Numbered from the stretch's first letter, positions 35,859-47,436 are shown. The stretch is DNA of 64,000 bases from Garcia nutans (GCA_947685225.1 CANTUV010000035.1:41788001-41852000), one strand, 5' to 3'. Translations and numbers: made by a program. Notes: generated from the sequence alone by a model not told the origin.

Positions 35859-35984
35859 GTTTTATGTTTTTGGTTTGTGTCGTCATTTTGTTTTAGTTTT
35901 ATCTTTCTTTTATTGGGTGGTTGTTTGTTTGTTTTGCACTCATTTGAATTTGTAGAGGAAATTTGATTTTGAGAAGTAAATTGA

Positions 35985-36410
35985 GCATATTAAAGGACAC
36001 ACTCGTATCATTGGGCGTGTCATTATTATTTTCAGGCAGTAGCTATAACACGTCCAGTGACACGGACGTGTCTATGAGCATGTCATTTTGCATGAGAAAC
36101 AGTAGCTATAACACGCCCAGTGACACGCCCGTGTCCATGGACGTGTCTCTAAAAAAATGAAAAATGACAAAAAATTATCCAGCACGCCCTCAGAACACGC
36201 CCAAACTAGTGGGCGTGTCGTTTGCTTGGTTGTCACAGTACATGTGACATGCCCATGGACACGCCCATGTTTGTGGGCGTGTCGATTATCATTTCATCCA
36301 GTACCTGTGACACGCCCATTGGCACGGTCGTGTCTGTGAGTATGTCATGTACACTATCTTTTATACTATAGGGCACGCCCAGTGACATGGGCGTGTCAAT
36401 GGGCGTGCCG
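35985..36410. repeat. Palindromic GACACG / GGGCGTGTC array (dialect ii) inside element D
   Basis: Six or seven units lie between pol and the env-like ORF. A typical unit is ACACGCCCAGTGACACG, CCCGTGTC, then GGACGTGTC or GGGCGTGTC. The spacer word CAGTAGCTAT at 36037 and 36100 also occurs in the unrelated Tekay LTR E (43110 and 50496). Confidence 0.9.
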
Positions 36411-37135
36411 ACGTCTTTATATATAGAACCGATGCCATTTTTCACGCAATTTTTAGTTTTCTTTCTCATTTTCTCTCAACTTTCTTGCACTCCCACCGGC
36501 ACATTCACACACCCACTCACTTTAGGAGAGATTCTCACTTCCGGGTTGCATTATTTGCGTGCATTTGCTCGTTTTCCATTGAATTCACTCGTTCCACGCG
36601 ACTTTCGCTTTTTCGAGTACGGAATCTCAATTTTTGAGATTTTTGTTTATTTTCTTTCATTTTTCTTTTATTTTTCGTGTACATTCCTTGTATCTTTTTG
36701 TCTTTGCCTTGAAGTTGGAAGTTTCATGATGTGTTTGCTTTATTCTGATGTGTTTTTATTTCTCGTAATTTTTGCGGCATTTGATTAATTTTGATTTTGT
36801 TTGTTATGAATTTCGTTTTGATTCGGCATTTGTTTATTTTTGAATTGGTTTGTAGTTTGAGTTGTATATTGATTGTTTCATTTGTTGGGTTCTAATTACT
36901 TGTTATTTTTGGAAAATGTATTGTTATTGTGGGAATTGCCTTTATTATGGTATGTTTATTGCTGTTGTTCGGATTGGTTTGATGCTTTTGGTTGATTAAG
37001 CATGTATTGCTATATGTGGATTACGTTTGGTTATGCTTTATCATTATAATGCCGGCATTTCGGTAACCTTGTATCATGCTATACTTTTGTTGTTATTGAG
37101 GAATCTTTTTGGTTTGTTTTGCAGACTAACCCACA
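36411..37135 (+). promoter_or_regulatory. Candidate internal promoter and leader of the env-like ORF (element D)
   Basis: CTTTATATATAGAACC at 36414-36429 is a good TATA-box match directly after the array. The following 700 bases are T- and C-rich with no credible frame, and end TTTGTTTTGCAG at 37114-37125. That is a strong 3' splice-site pattern ten bases before the ATG at 37136. It may be a promoter with a leader intron, or only the acceptor for a spliced subgenomic RNA. Confidence 0.4.
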
Positions 37136-38023
37136 ATGGGGCCTCACAAACAATCATCTTCCCAGCTTCCCACCAAGCGTGCACGAGGGGAAGGCAGTTC
37201 CAGCCAACCCGCTACACGTCCAACTTCTAAATTCATGACCACCCACAAATGCCTTAGATTTTTGAATGCCGAGGAAAGAAGGCGATTCAAACTTTTCGGC
37301 AACAAAGAATGGTCCCCACCTAGTGTTTTAGATTGGGATGCTATGAAACTGGCTAATATTGCAGCAGATATTCGGGAATTAATTAATCAACCAGGGTGGG
37401 ACCAACTATTCTCCATTAATGAGCCTTCCTCTTGAGAGCTCACACTGGAATTTTACTGCACCTTCCAGTTCTAAAAGACCAAGGTTTCAATTACTGAGCC
37501 AACGATTAAATTCAGACTGGGAGGGCAGAGATTCAACATGAGTATTAATGACCTTAGGGTGCATCTCGGGTTATATACTGAAGAGGAAGTACAAACCTTT
37601 GATTATCTAAACTTCGAGGTGGATTTTATTGAGTATGAGGTTGCTCCTCCTAGGGTTTGGCGGACCTTTGCACCCACTGCCGATAAGTATCAACCCAAGG
37701 TTTCTAAGGCATCAAAATTCGAGTCTTTCCCCTGCCGAGTGGTGCGCAACCTATTAGTTCACACTCTTACAGCTCGGCTGAGTAGCACAGGGGTGGTAAG
37801 CTTGCAAGATCTATTTTTCTTACACTGCATGGTACAGAAGACCCAGTGCAATGTCGAACATGCCATCACACATTTTTTCTATGAGCAGTCTAAAAAAGGA
37901 GCATCAGGTACTTTACATGGTGGCATGTATGTCACAAGACTCGCTCGTCGTCTGGGTGTGTTAGATGGCTGCCTACCTATGACGGTGGATGGTATGCCCA
38001 AGTTGTTGGGTATGGACACATTA
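37136..38023 (+). pseudogene. Athila env-like ORF (ATHILA ORF-1 family), C-terminally truncated
   Basis: The frame starts MGPHKQSSSQLPTKRARGEG (basic N-terminus), then FLNAEERRRFKLFGNKEW. After two in-frame stops (37433-37435 and 37487-37489) it continues MSINDLRVHLGLYTEEEV, RVVRNLLVHTLTARLSSTGV and LARRLGVLDGCLPMTVDG. I recognise this as the plant ATHILA ORF-1 / post-pol ORF family, often called env-like by position; no clear transmembrane segment is visible in what remains. Near 38024 it runs directly into LTR sequence, so its C-terminus and the 3' non-coding region were removed by deletion. Function in the family is not established. Confidence 0.7.
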
Positions 38024-38487
38024 AAGATAGACTTACAAAATTCTTTGGTTTATATTTCCTTGTTTTTAATGTAAGATCTAATTAATAATGTTTGGGAAGA
38101 GATTCCGGCACTCTACTTAGTGATTAGAGATTAATTCACTCGAGAGAGGTTTTAGTCTAAGTTAGAGGAATGCCAACTCAACTCTATTAAATGATTTAAC
38201 TGAATTGATGTTCATAAATATCATTGAGGCTAGGGGGATTCAATATCTGGATAGTTTTATTACCATCAATCCTTTTTGCTCAACATTTAATTTCCCTTTA
38301 CTTTCAGTCATTAAATTAATTGCTTTTAATTACACCACATCACAAACCTATTGATTTGCTAAACAACGGTTAAGATTTGCACTAGTACTTGACCTTGTCC
38401 TCAGTGGAATGATAACTCACTCACTACTTTATTACTTGGTCGACCCGTGCACTTGCGGTATTGCTATAGCGTAGCTCTCACACACCA
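38024..38487 (+). repeat. 3' LTR of element D, last 460 bases
   Basis: From AGATAGACTTACAAAATTCT it matches the 5' LTR from about 29865 to 30325 and ends CACACACCA. The first part of this LTR is missing. Confidence 0.85.
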
Positions 38488-39580
38488 GAGGCCAAGGGGA
38501 TATTTTTTAGAGATTTAGTAGGAGCCAGAGGCAGTCTGACAGGTCAGTACAGCAACAGAGATAGAGACCTGCAGCTTCAGTAGCTAGTGCTCCGACCCCA
38601 GTAGTTCAGAGCCCGGTTCCATATACCTATGTCCATTATGGTAAGGCACATAGAGGTGTCTTCTGGAGGATAGGTGCACCAATAGTGTGTTACAGATGTG
38701 GGTCTCTAGATCACTTTCTTAGAGATTGTCTAGAGCCATCAGAGGATAGATAGACAGATACTGCATCTTTTTGACCCAGTGTTAGAGGAGGTCATAGTAG
38801 TAGAGGTTTTGGTAGGGGTGGTAGATCTAGGTCTAGTCAGAGAGGAGGTTCTACAGTTGGAGGTAGACCAGATGAGGCAGGGCCATTGCAGCGGGTATAT
38901 GTGATACAGAGGCATCCAGATGCTTCAGCCGTTAAAGCTGGTACTTTTTCTTTATTTAGTACTTTAGTTCTTATATTAATAGACCATGGGTCGACTCATT
39001 CATACATTAGAGCATCCATCTTATCTGTGAGTGATTTGCATTCAGAGTCTCTAGGATTTGATGTTTTGGTGACAAATCCTTTAGGGTATAGTGTTATGGT
39101 TAGTATGGTGCACCGAGATAGCCCGGTTGTGGTTCAGGATAAGGAGTTTCTCGGTGATCTGATTGAGATACCTTTTAGGGAGTATGATCTGATTTTAGGC
39201 ATGGATTGGTTATCCATGCATAGGACTTTGGTAAATTGTTAGCAGAAATGTGTTACTGTGAGAACATGTGATGGTAGAGATGTGATCGTACATAGTGAGC
39301 ATAGACATCTTTCATCCATATTTATTTTAGCTGTTTCAGCTAGGAGAATGATCCGGAAGGGATGTGAAGCATATCTTGCTCACGCGGTAAATACCAAAGT
39401 AATGGAATCCCAGCTTGATAGTATAACCACAGTTACTGAGTTTCCAGATATTTTTCCTAATGAGTTACTAGGAATACCCCCTGAGAGAGAGGTTGAGTTT
39501 GGTAAAGATTTGTTGTCTGGTACCACTCCCATCTCTATTACTCCTTATCGTATAGCACCTACTGAGTTGAGAGAGTAGAA
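38488..39580 (+). pseudogene. Tekay gag C-terminus and protease (element C)
   Basis: It aligns closely with E gag starting near 47940 on the other strand. The knuckle CYRCGSLDHFLRDC (CX2CX4HX4C) is at about 38689-38730, followed by a Gly/Arg/Ser-rich linker. The protease has LIDHGSTHSYI at about 38970-39000 (Asp kept; His for Pro of the DPGS form in E). Stops interrupt the frame at 39240 and near 39577. It starts abruptly at 38488, where element D was inserted. The gag N-terminus is lost in the large deletion to the left. Confidence 0.85.
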
Positions 39581-40480
39581 GATACAGTTGTAGGAATTGC
39601 TGGATAAAGAGTTTATTTGCCCTAGAGTGTCCTCATGGGGAGCACCTGTGTTGTTTATGAAGAAGAAGGATGACACCTTGAGATTATGTATTGATTACAG
39701 ACAGTTGAATAAGGTGATCATCAAGAATAAATATCTATTACCTCATATAGATGATCTTTTTTATCAGTTTAAGGGAGCAGTAGTATTCTCTAAGATTGAT
39801 TTGAGATCAGGGTACCATCACTTGAGAGTTAGAGGTGGAGATGTACCTAAGATAGCTTTTTGCACGAGGTATGAGCATTATGAGTTTTTAGTGATGCCCT
39901 TTGGATTAACGAATGCACCAGCAATATTTATGGATTTGATGAATATGGTATTCAGACCCTATCTAAATCAATTTGTGGTGGTTTTCATTGATGATATTCT
40001 GGTGTATTCACGTAATGAAGAGGATCATGACAGGCATTTACAGATTGTATTGCAGACTCTGAGAGAGAAATAATTATATACTAAGTTGTCTAAGTGTGAA
40101 TTCTGGCTTGATAAAGTAACTTTTCTCGGTCATGTGGTTTCAGTAAAAGGTATTAGAGTTGATCTGAGTAAAGTTAAGGCTATTTTGAATTGGAGTCCAC
40201 CTAAGACTGTGACAGAGGTTAGAAGTTTTTTAGGTTTGGTAGGCTATTCTCGCCGGTTTGTGAAAGGTTTTTCTATGATAGCTACTCCACTCACCAGATT
40301 ATTTTGGAAGAGAATTAGATTTGTGTGGACGGATAGGTGTCAGGTGATTTTTGAGCAGCTAAGGGAGATGTTGACTCAGGCTCATGTCCTTACCCTGCCT
40401 GTGGAAGGTAAACCTTACGTGATTTATAGTGATGCTTCACATAGTAGTTTAGGTTGTATTCTAATATAGAAAGATAGAGT
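39581..40480 (+). pseudogene. Tekay reverse transcriptase (element C)
   Basis: Visible motifs are WGAPVLFMKKKDDTLRLCID, INKVIIKNKYL-like residues, FSKIDLRSGYHHLRV, FLVMPFGLTNAPAIF and the catalytic FIDD in VVFIDDILVYS (about 39985-40015). FLGHVVSVKGIRVD and VRSFLGLVGYSRRFV follow. An in-frame TAA at 40071 falls where element E has Gln. It is otherwise open for about 160 and 127 codons either side. Confidence 0.9.
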
Positions 40481-40790
40481 CATTGCTTATGTCTCTAGAC
40501 AGTTGAAGTCACATAAGCTGAATTACCCGACTCATGATTTGAAGTTAGCAGCCATAGTTTTTGCCTTGAAGATTTGGCAACATTACTTATATGAGGAGAA
40601 GTGTTTCATTTATACTGACGATAAGAGTTTGAAGTATTTGGATGTTTAGAAAGAGCTGAATCTTCAGCAGAGATGGTGGTTAGAGTTAATTAAAGATTAT
40701 GATTGTTGGATTGATTATCATCCTGGCAAGGTAAATATTGTTGCTGATGCCTTGAGTTAAAAGTCTTTGGCAGGTTTGACTGCTTATTCG
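40380..40790 (+). pseudogene. Tekay RNase H (element C)
   Basis: YVIYSDASHSSLGCILI, KLAAIVFALKIWQHYLY, FIYTDDKSLKYL and NIVADALS mark the domain. Stops at 40468, 40648 and 40759 interrupt it; the first two are at Gln positions of element E. Confidence 0.85.
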
Positions 40791-40899
40791 CTCTCATTGC
40801 TTTTTGAGTTGAGAGCATTGTATGCCAGATTTAAGTATTGTGATAATGGTGTTTTGATGGCTCGGTTGCAATTGAGGCCAATGTTATTGGATCAAGTTA

Positions 40900-41519
40900 G
40901 GGAGGCTCAGTTGGTAGATGAAAAAATCTAGAAGATTGTATTGGATTTCCAAAAGTGGGAGAGTCGAGACTTTCATGTAATAAATGATGGCAGTCTATGG
41001 TATAGAGATAGGTTGTGTATTCTTGACGATGCTAAATTAAAGAGGGTGATTTTGGAGGAATCACATCAGTCAGTTTATATTATGCACCCTGGTAGTACCA
41101 AGGTGTAACAAGATATGAAGTAGTATTATTGGTAGTCAGGTATGAAGAGGGATATAGCAGAGTTTGTATCAGATATCTCAACTGTCAAAGAGTGAAAGCT
41201 GAGCACCAAGTTCCTTTAGGTTGCGTTAGCCTTTGTCTGTACCAGAGTGAAAATGGAAATGAGTAACGATGGATTTTGTGACTGGACTACCTTTGACCCA
41301 AAAGAAGCATGATGCGATCTGGGTGATAGTTGATAGAATGACGAAGATAACTTATATTCTTTCAGTTCGGATGGATTACTCACTTGAGAGGTTAGCTGAG
41401 TTGTATATCAGTGAAATAGTGAGGTCCTAGTTTCTTTGGTGTCAGACCAAGATTCCTTATTTACATCTAGATTTTGGAGGAGTTTGCATAATGCATTGGG
41501 TTCTCGATTATATTTTAGT
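40900..41519 (+). pseudogene. Tekay integrase, first part (element C)
   Basis: The sequence is heavily decayed. RDFHVINDGSLWYRDRLC, the HHCC-type start HQSVYIMHPGSTK, then four stops within 60 codons (41106-41136 and beyond), and WTTFDPKEA-type core remains. It reaches LGSRLYFST before being cut at 41524 by element E; the same gene resumes at 51435. Confidence 0.85.
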
Positions 41520-41524
41520 ACAGC
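41520..41524. repeat. Target-site duplication, left copy (element E)
   Basis: ACAGC; the right copy is ACAGT (51435-51439), one base different. Both lie in the integrase of element C. Confidence 0.8.
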
Positions 41525-41883
41525 TGTAACACCCCTATACCCCATATACGCACACTATGTACCACCACATCTGTAATATACGTATACCGGATACAGAAAT
41601 GTTACGGTCTATTTTAAACAAACCAATCTTTCAAATTATATAATATAGGAAAGTTAAAACATTTAATTTGTATTATAAAACAAAATAGTTAAAACATTTA
41701 TTTATTAAGCAGCGGAAAATGTAGCGGTATTTACATATATAAATACATCAAAATCAATAGTTACAAAACATAAAGTTTATACATGTTTGGCAGTTTGTCT
41801 CTGATCTTTAAGCCCACAATCAACACTTCAAAATCTAGACTCAACTCGGTCTAGCTGAACTCTCTGGTTCTACCCTGTCATCT

Positions 41884-41921
41884 GCGCGATGAACCACAAT
41901 CGCGCTAAGCCAACGGCTTAG
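41884..41921 (-). other. Conserved double hairpin of 3' LTR E
   Basis: On the minus strand, CTAAGCC-3nt-GGCTTAG (41921-41905) is followed by GCGCGAT...ATCGCGC (41905-41884), then CAG. The right LTR has the same at 49304-49267, with one mismatch in stem I. Confidence 0.75.
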
Positions 41922-42104
41922 TGGTACAAACCACAATAACAATATGTTTCAATGCAATGTCAATGTCACATTTCAACAATAAAGACAATGTTCATAAATG
42001 ATATATCAATATTTTTCATAACACTACATTCCATTATTTTATTCAATTGTTTCACCATTCATGAATTACATTGAAACAAAGACAAGCATGGGCCCAAAAG
42101 ACAC

Positions 42105-42393
42105 TAATATGTTATTCAAAGTTCAGAGTTACTGCTTTGGTCCATAATCACAATCATCAATATATATTTATCCATGGATAATCCAACTAGATTTGAGCTT
42201 ATGACCTAGTCTTTTCACTCAATCTAGCTTCAAGGATTTGTTTTTGAGGCTTACGACCCAGTCTTTTCACCCCAAAAACATCACATTTCACATTTTTCAG
42301 CTGGACTCGGCTTACGACCCGGTCTTTTCACCTATCCAGCGATTCATAGGCATGTCGCCAAACCCAGAACTCTGAAAATTGAATAACATATTA
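42105..42393. repeat. Inverted-repeat-bracketed minisatellite in 3' LTR E
   Basis: Arms 42105-42130 and 42368-42393 match at 24 of 26 bases as reverse complements. The interior carries three copies of a CTTATGACCTAGTCTTTTCA-like unit. The right LTR has it at 49490-49778. Confidence 0.85.
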
Positions 42394-42939
42394 AGCACAC
42401 AATTATTTCATTTATCTCTTTATCAATCTCTTCTCAATTCATTTCATTTCTCATTTCATATTCCATAATCAAATAGGCAACCATGCCCCAATCATTTCAT
42501 TTGCACTATCATAGCCAACAACAATGGCTTCACATTACATCATATCTCAATTCACATTAAAGCAATTCATCATTAAAGTATTCATAATCAAATGCATTGA
42601 ACATACATTTTGAACAATCATTATATCTTTCACATTATGCAAATCATAGCATTAAGCAAATGTAACAATAATACAATAGATTACTTAACACATTTACAAC
42701 CAAATGTGTTAAGTCCCAATGTCATGTAAATGTATGCAATAATGTAGGGTTTATACTTACCTCAAGAACAACTCAAACCAATCTATACACTTCCTCTTCC
42801 AAGAATCCTCAAGACTTAAGTTAGGGCAACTCAACCTCTTCACAACCTAATCCAAAAGGAATAATACACACTCACTTAGAGATACACATGAGATAATAAG
42901 ACTAAGGACTAACTAGGGCAAACTCTACACATGACAACT

Positions 42940-43225
42940 CAACAACACGGGCGTGTCCCTGACCGTGCTCTAAACTCACAACACAGAAGTTTTGACACGC
43001 TTAGAACCACGGGCGAGTCACTGAACGTGTAATACATTCTGTCTCACAGAAATATTGACACGTCCAACAACACGGGCGTGTTCATGGCCGTGTCAATCCT
43101 TCACCCACACAGTAGCTATGACACGCTCAGTGACATGGGCGTGTCACTGCTCGTGTCACCCATCCAAGAACACAGAACTATTTACACGCCTAAAGACCTG
43201 GTCGTGCTCATGGGCGTGTTAGGCC
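42940..43225. repeat. Palindromic GACACG / GGGCGTGTC array (dialect ii) in 3' LTR E
   Basis: Five units of about 60-65 bases are present. Each unit has GACACG-type direct half-sites, a CCCGTG core and a GGGCGTGTC-type inverted half-site, with spacers such as CAGTAGCTAT and ATTCTGTCTCACAGAAA. Confidence 0.9.
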
Positions 43226-44047
43226 AAAAATGCAAATTCCGGCAACAACAACAACATATCCAACAAACCTCTTACTTCCACCATTATCCACTTCAAACAA
43301 ACTTAACTAAACACACCCAAAAACCATAACAAACTTGCAAAAACACCAAAACAACTCAAAACATACATCAAACACAAATCATAATCATCACCACAAACCC
43401 AAAACACAACCACAACACTTTCTCTTCCAACAAACTTACTCTTTCCTTCAATCCAACCCCAAAAATCCAAAATCAATTGAACCAAACACTCTTAAACACA
43501 CCACAATCAAACAAACACATATCAACCACAATCTCAACTCACAAACTCAAAGAAAATCAAAGAATCAAGTGGAAAACTTACCAAAGATGAAGAAACTCTT
43601 AAATTTCCAACTTGATCACTTGAAAACTTCCTTCAATCTTGAGTTTGGAAGATCAAATCTCTCTCTTGCTCTCATGCTATAGAGGGTCGGCCAAACAAAG
43701 AAAAGAAAAGGAAAGAAAATGAGCCATGAAGAAGAAAGAAGGAAAGAAGAAAACAAAGAAAGCAAAGTCAACTCTCTCAACAACTCTCTTCCTCAAAACC
43801 CTCTCCACCAAGCAATATACAATAAAATAATCCAAAATATCTCCATCCACTTCCACTCACTCTTATTCAAATTAATTAATTCCTTTGACCCTTCATACAT
43901 TGACTTGTATATGTTGTAAATATCCCAATATATACAACATATACACTCTACTCAAAACCTCTTCTCTTACCACTAAAATAAATACACTTAATCCAAATAC
44001 AACAATAAATATTCCAAAACTTTTAGGGCATACTTTGGGATATTACA

Positions 44048-44062
44048 ATTCTCCCCCTCTAA
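44048..44062 (-). promoter_or_regulatory. Polypurine tract of element E
   Basis: The minus strand reads TTTAGAGGGGGAGAAT directly before its 3' LTR. Confidence 0.85.
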
Positions 44063-44093
44063 AAAGAAATTTCATCCTCGAAATTACCTGATC

Positions 44094-45497
44094 TTAAGTC
44101 TGAAACAACTGAGGATATTGATCTCGCATCACTTGCTCACTCTCCCAAGTTGCCTCTTCTTTACCATGATTCTTCCAAAGAACCTTCACAAGTGGCACTT
44201 TCTTATGTCTCAACTCCTTCATTCCATATGCTAAAATTGCAACTGGTTCTTCTTCAAAAGTCATATCCGGACTCACCTCAATAAATTCAAGTGACAGAAC
44301 ATGAGATGGGTCTGATCTGTACCTCCGCAGCATAGAAACATGGAAAATATTATGGATTCTATCCAACTCAGGCGGCAAAGCAAGTCGATAAGCAACTGGT
44401 CCAACTCTTTCTAATACTTCATAAGGTCCAATAAAATGAGGACTTAGCTTCCCTCTTCGACCAAATCTCAAAATCTTTTTCCAAGGAGACACTTTCAAAA
44501 ATACTTTATCTCCAACATCGAACTCTATATCTCTCCTCTTCAAATCTGAATAAGATTTCTGTCGATCTGAAGCTGCTTTCAACCGATCGCGAATTATCTT
44601 CACTTTCTCTTCTGTTTCTTTAATCAAATCAGGACCAACCATTTTGCCTTCTCTAGCTTCATTCCAACATAGAGGCGTCCTACATCTTCTACCATACAAT
44701 GCCTCAAATGGTGCCATTCCAATACTGGATTGATGAATGTTGTTGTAAGCAAATTCCACAAGTGGCAAAAATCTGTCCCAACTTCCTAAAAAATTAATGA
44801 CACAGCTTCTCAACATATCCTCCAAAATCTATATCACTCTCTCTGACTGCCCATCTGTCTGCGGATGAAAAGCAGTGCTAAAGTGCAATCGAGAACCCAA
44901 AGCACCATGTAAACTTTTCCAAAATCTTGAAGTAAACCGAGGATCTCGATCAGACACTAAAGAAATTGGGACTCCATGCAACTTCACTATCTCATTGATA
45001 TACAGCTCAGCCAACTTCTCAAGAGAATAATCCATTCTAACTGGAAGAAAATGAGCTGTCTTTGTCAACCGATCAATAATTACCCAAATAGCATCATCCT
45101 TCTTCTGAGTCAATGGCAAACCAGACACTAAATCCATTGTCACTCTCTCCCATTTCCATTCAGGCACTGATAAAGGTTGAAGCAATCCTGTTGGAACTTG
45201 ATGCTCGGCCTTCACCCTCTGACAAATGAGACACTTGGATACAAATTCCGCTATGTCTCTTTTCATACCTAACCACCAGTAATGCTGCTTCAAATCCTGA
45301 TACATCTTAGTACTCCCAAGGTGCATAGCAAAAACCGACTGATGTGCTTCTTCTAAAATAATCTTTCTCAATTTTGCATCATCAGGAACACACAATCTAT
45401 CCTTAAACCAAAGGTTGCCATTATCTCTTATATGGAAATCTCGGCTCTCCCCATTTTGGCAATCTGAAATAATTTTCTGAAATTTCTCATCAGTCAA
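44094..45497 (-). pseudogene. Tekay integrase with C-terminal chromodomain (element E)
   Basis: The zinc region is HQSVFAMHLGSTK...CLICQRVKAEHQ (HHCC) at about 45345-45200. The catalytic core has VTMDLVSGLP, SLVSDRDPRF and the DGQSERVI region. One TAG at 44826-44828 interrupts the frame; element C has Gln there. The downstream frame (243 codons) has the GPY/F-like PHFIGPYEVLERVGPVAYRL. It ends with a chromodomain-like segment, VPLVKVLWKNHGKEEATWE, that in chromoviruses targets integration to marked chromatin. The stop is at 44094. Confidence 0.9.
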
Positions 45498-45503
45498 TTG
45501 AGC

Positions 45504-46349
45504 CTATTTAATCTGATCCAACAACACCGGTCTCAACTGCAATTGAACCAACAATGCACCATCATCACATGATTCAAAACTAGCATGCAACGCTCTCAAC
45601 TCAACAAGCAACGAGAGCGAATAAGCAGTCAAACCTGCAAAAGACTTCCGACTCAAGGCATCTGCAACAACATTCGCCTTACCAGGATGATAATCAATCA
45701 AACAATCATAGTCTTTGATCAGCTCCAACCATCGTCTTTACCGAAGATTAATTTCTCTTTGAACACCCAAGTATTTCAAACTCTTATGATCCTTATAGAT
45801 AAAACAATTCTCCCCATACAAATAGTGTCGCCAAATCTTCAATGCAAACACTATAGCTGCCAATTCCAAATCATGTGTCGGATAATTAAGTTCATGCGGC
45901 TTCAACTGCCGAGAAGCATAAGCTATGACTTTACCCTCTTGCATCAAAACACAACCTAAACCATTATGTGAAGCATCACTGTAAATCACATATGGTTTAT
46001 CTTCCACAGGCAAAGTAAGAACAGGAGCTTGAGTCAACATCTCCTTCAACTGTTCAAAACTAGCTTGACACTGATCTGTCCACACAAATCTAACTCCCTT
46101 TCGAAGTAATCTGGTGAGTGGAGTAGCTATCAAAGAAAAACCTTTCACAAAGCGTCGATAATAGCCTGCCAAACCCAGAAAACTTCTAACTTCAGTCACA
46201 GACTTCGGTGGACTCCAATTCAAAATAGCATCAACTTTACTAGGATCAACTCTTATACCATCCGCTGAAACTATATGACCGAGAAAAGTCACTTGATCAA
46301 GCCAAAACTCACACTTCGACAGCTTAGCATATAATTGCTTCCCTCTCAA
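45504..46349 (-). pseudogene. Tekay RT thumb and RNase H (element E)
   Basis: Two frames, 46349-45738 and 45728-45504, are separated by one in-frame TAA. Residues FLGHIVSADGIRVD and VRSFLGLAGYYRRFVKG finish RT. YVIYSDASHNGLGCVLMQ, DLELAAIVFALKIWRHYL and NVVADALSRKS are RNase H. The last catalytic Asp is present. The stop at 45498-45503 separates it from integrase. Confidence 0.9.
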
Positions 46350-46352
46350 AGT

Positions 46353-47436
46353 CTATAGTACAATCCGCAGATGCTTGTCATGATCCTCTTCATTACGCGA
46401 ATACACCAAAATATCATCAATGAAAACTACCACAAACTGATCTAGATAGGGCTTAAACACCCTATTCATCAAATCCATGAAAGCTGCAGGTGCATTCGTC
46501 AATCCAAAAGGCATTACCAAAAACTCATAATGCCCATACCTTGTGCGGAAAGCTGTCTTAGGAACATCTTCAGCTCTAACCCTCAACTGATGGTACCCTG
46601 ATCTCAAATCAATCTTAGAAAACACTGCTGCTCCTTTCAACTGATCGAAGAGATCATCTATCCTAGGTAAAGGATACTTATTCTTGATAGTCACCTTGTT
46701 CAATTGCCTATAATCAATGCACAATCTCAAAGTACCATCCTTCTTCTTCACAAACAAAATAGGAGCTCCCCACGGAGAAACACTAGGGCGAACAAACCCT
46801 TTATCTAACAACTCTTGCAATTGCACCTTCAACTCTCTCAACTCAGCAGGTGCCATTCGATAAGGAGTAATAGAGATGGGAGTGGTACCAGGCAACAAAT
46901 CGATACCAAACTCAACCTCTCTCTCAGAGGGTAACCCTGGTAACTCCTTAGGAAACACATCTGAAAATTGCGCAACTGTGGGTATACTATCAAGTTGAGA
47001 ACTCACTACTCTGGTATCCACAACATGAGCAAGATAAGCATCACACCCTTTTCTAATCAACTTTCTAGCTGCAAAGGCTGATACAAACAAGGATGCAAGT
47101 TGTCTCTGCTCACTAGATACCATTACACTTCTACCATCACCAGTTCTCAAAGTAACACACTTCTTTTGATAGTCTACTACAGCTCCATGCTTAGACAACC
47201 AATCCATGCCTAATATCAAATCATATTCCTTAAAAGGCATTTCAATCAAATCCCCCAAAAATTCCTCACCTTGCACCACAACTGAACTATCTCGGTGTAC
47301 CTTGCTAACAACCACACTATGCCCTAAAGGATTTGTCACCAAGACATCAAATCCTAGGGACTCAGTATGCAATTCAGTCACAGGCAAGATAGATGCACTT
47401 ATGTATGAATGAGTAGATCCTGGATCAATCAAAGCA
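46353..47436 (-). pseudogene. Tekay protease and reverse transcriptase (element E)
   Basis: This is the continuation of one 485-codon frame. The protease has ALIDPGSTHSYIS with the Asp at about 47424-47426, and LILGMDWLSKHGAVVDY later. RT runs from VQLQELLDKGFVRPSVSPWG through FSKIDLRSGYHQLRV and MPFGLTNAPAAFMDL to FIDDILVYS (about 46410-46440). A TAG at 46350-46352 ends the frame where element C keeps Gln. Apart from that stop the catalytic residues are intact. Confidence 0.92.

Larger units (their letters stand above)
26237..38487 (+). mobile_element. Element D: Athila retrotransposon (5' LTR truncated, solo LTR F inside)
   Basis: D includes part of a 5' LTR (about 26254-26308 and 29382-30325), a tRNA-Asp primer site, gag, protease, RT, RNase H and integrase, a palindromic array, an env-like ORF of the ATHILA ORF-1 family, and the last 460 bases of a 3' LTR ending at 38487. 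The right edge abuts element C gag exactly. The left edge is a deletion junction, so no duplication can be checked. Several frameshifts and stops make it inactive. Confidence 0.85.
41525..44047 (-). repeat. 3' LTR of element E
   Basis: The plus strand runs TGTAACACCC to GGGATATTACA. In element orientation it has a splice-donor-like GGTAAGT (plus 43576-43582), a palindromic array, a bracketed minisatellite, a double hairpin and the terminal block, the same order as B, C and F. Confidence 0.95.

Noticed and set aside
36387..36788. Open frame of 133 codons with hydrophobic segments before the env-like ORF
   Set aside because: It is T-rich leader sequence between a TATA-like site and a splice acceptor, and no family is recognisable. 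The hydrophobicity follows from T-richness.
37136..38023. Host transcription-factor-like gene suggested by the basic N-terminus
   Set aside because: Its position between pol and the LTR and its similarity to the ATHILA ORF-1 family make it a retrotransposon ORF.
42940..43225. CRISPR-like look of regularly spaced palindromic repeats
   Set aside because: Units and spacers are both degenerate and related to each other, they lie in LTRs of a plant genome, and there are no cas genes.
43719..44091. Small frames in the LTRs of E (43335-44091 and the matching 50955-51368) as genes
   Set aside because: They lie wholly inside both LTRs, are low complexity, and match only each other.
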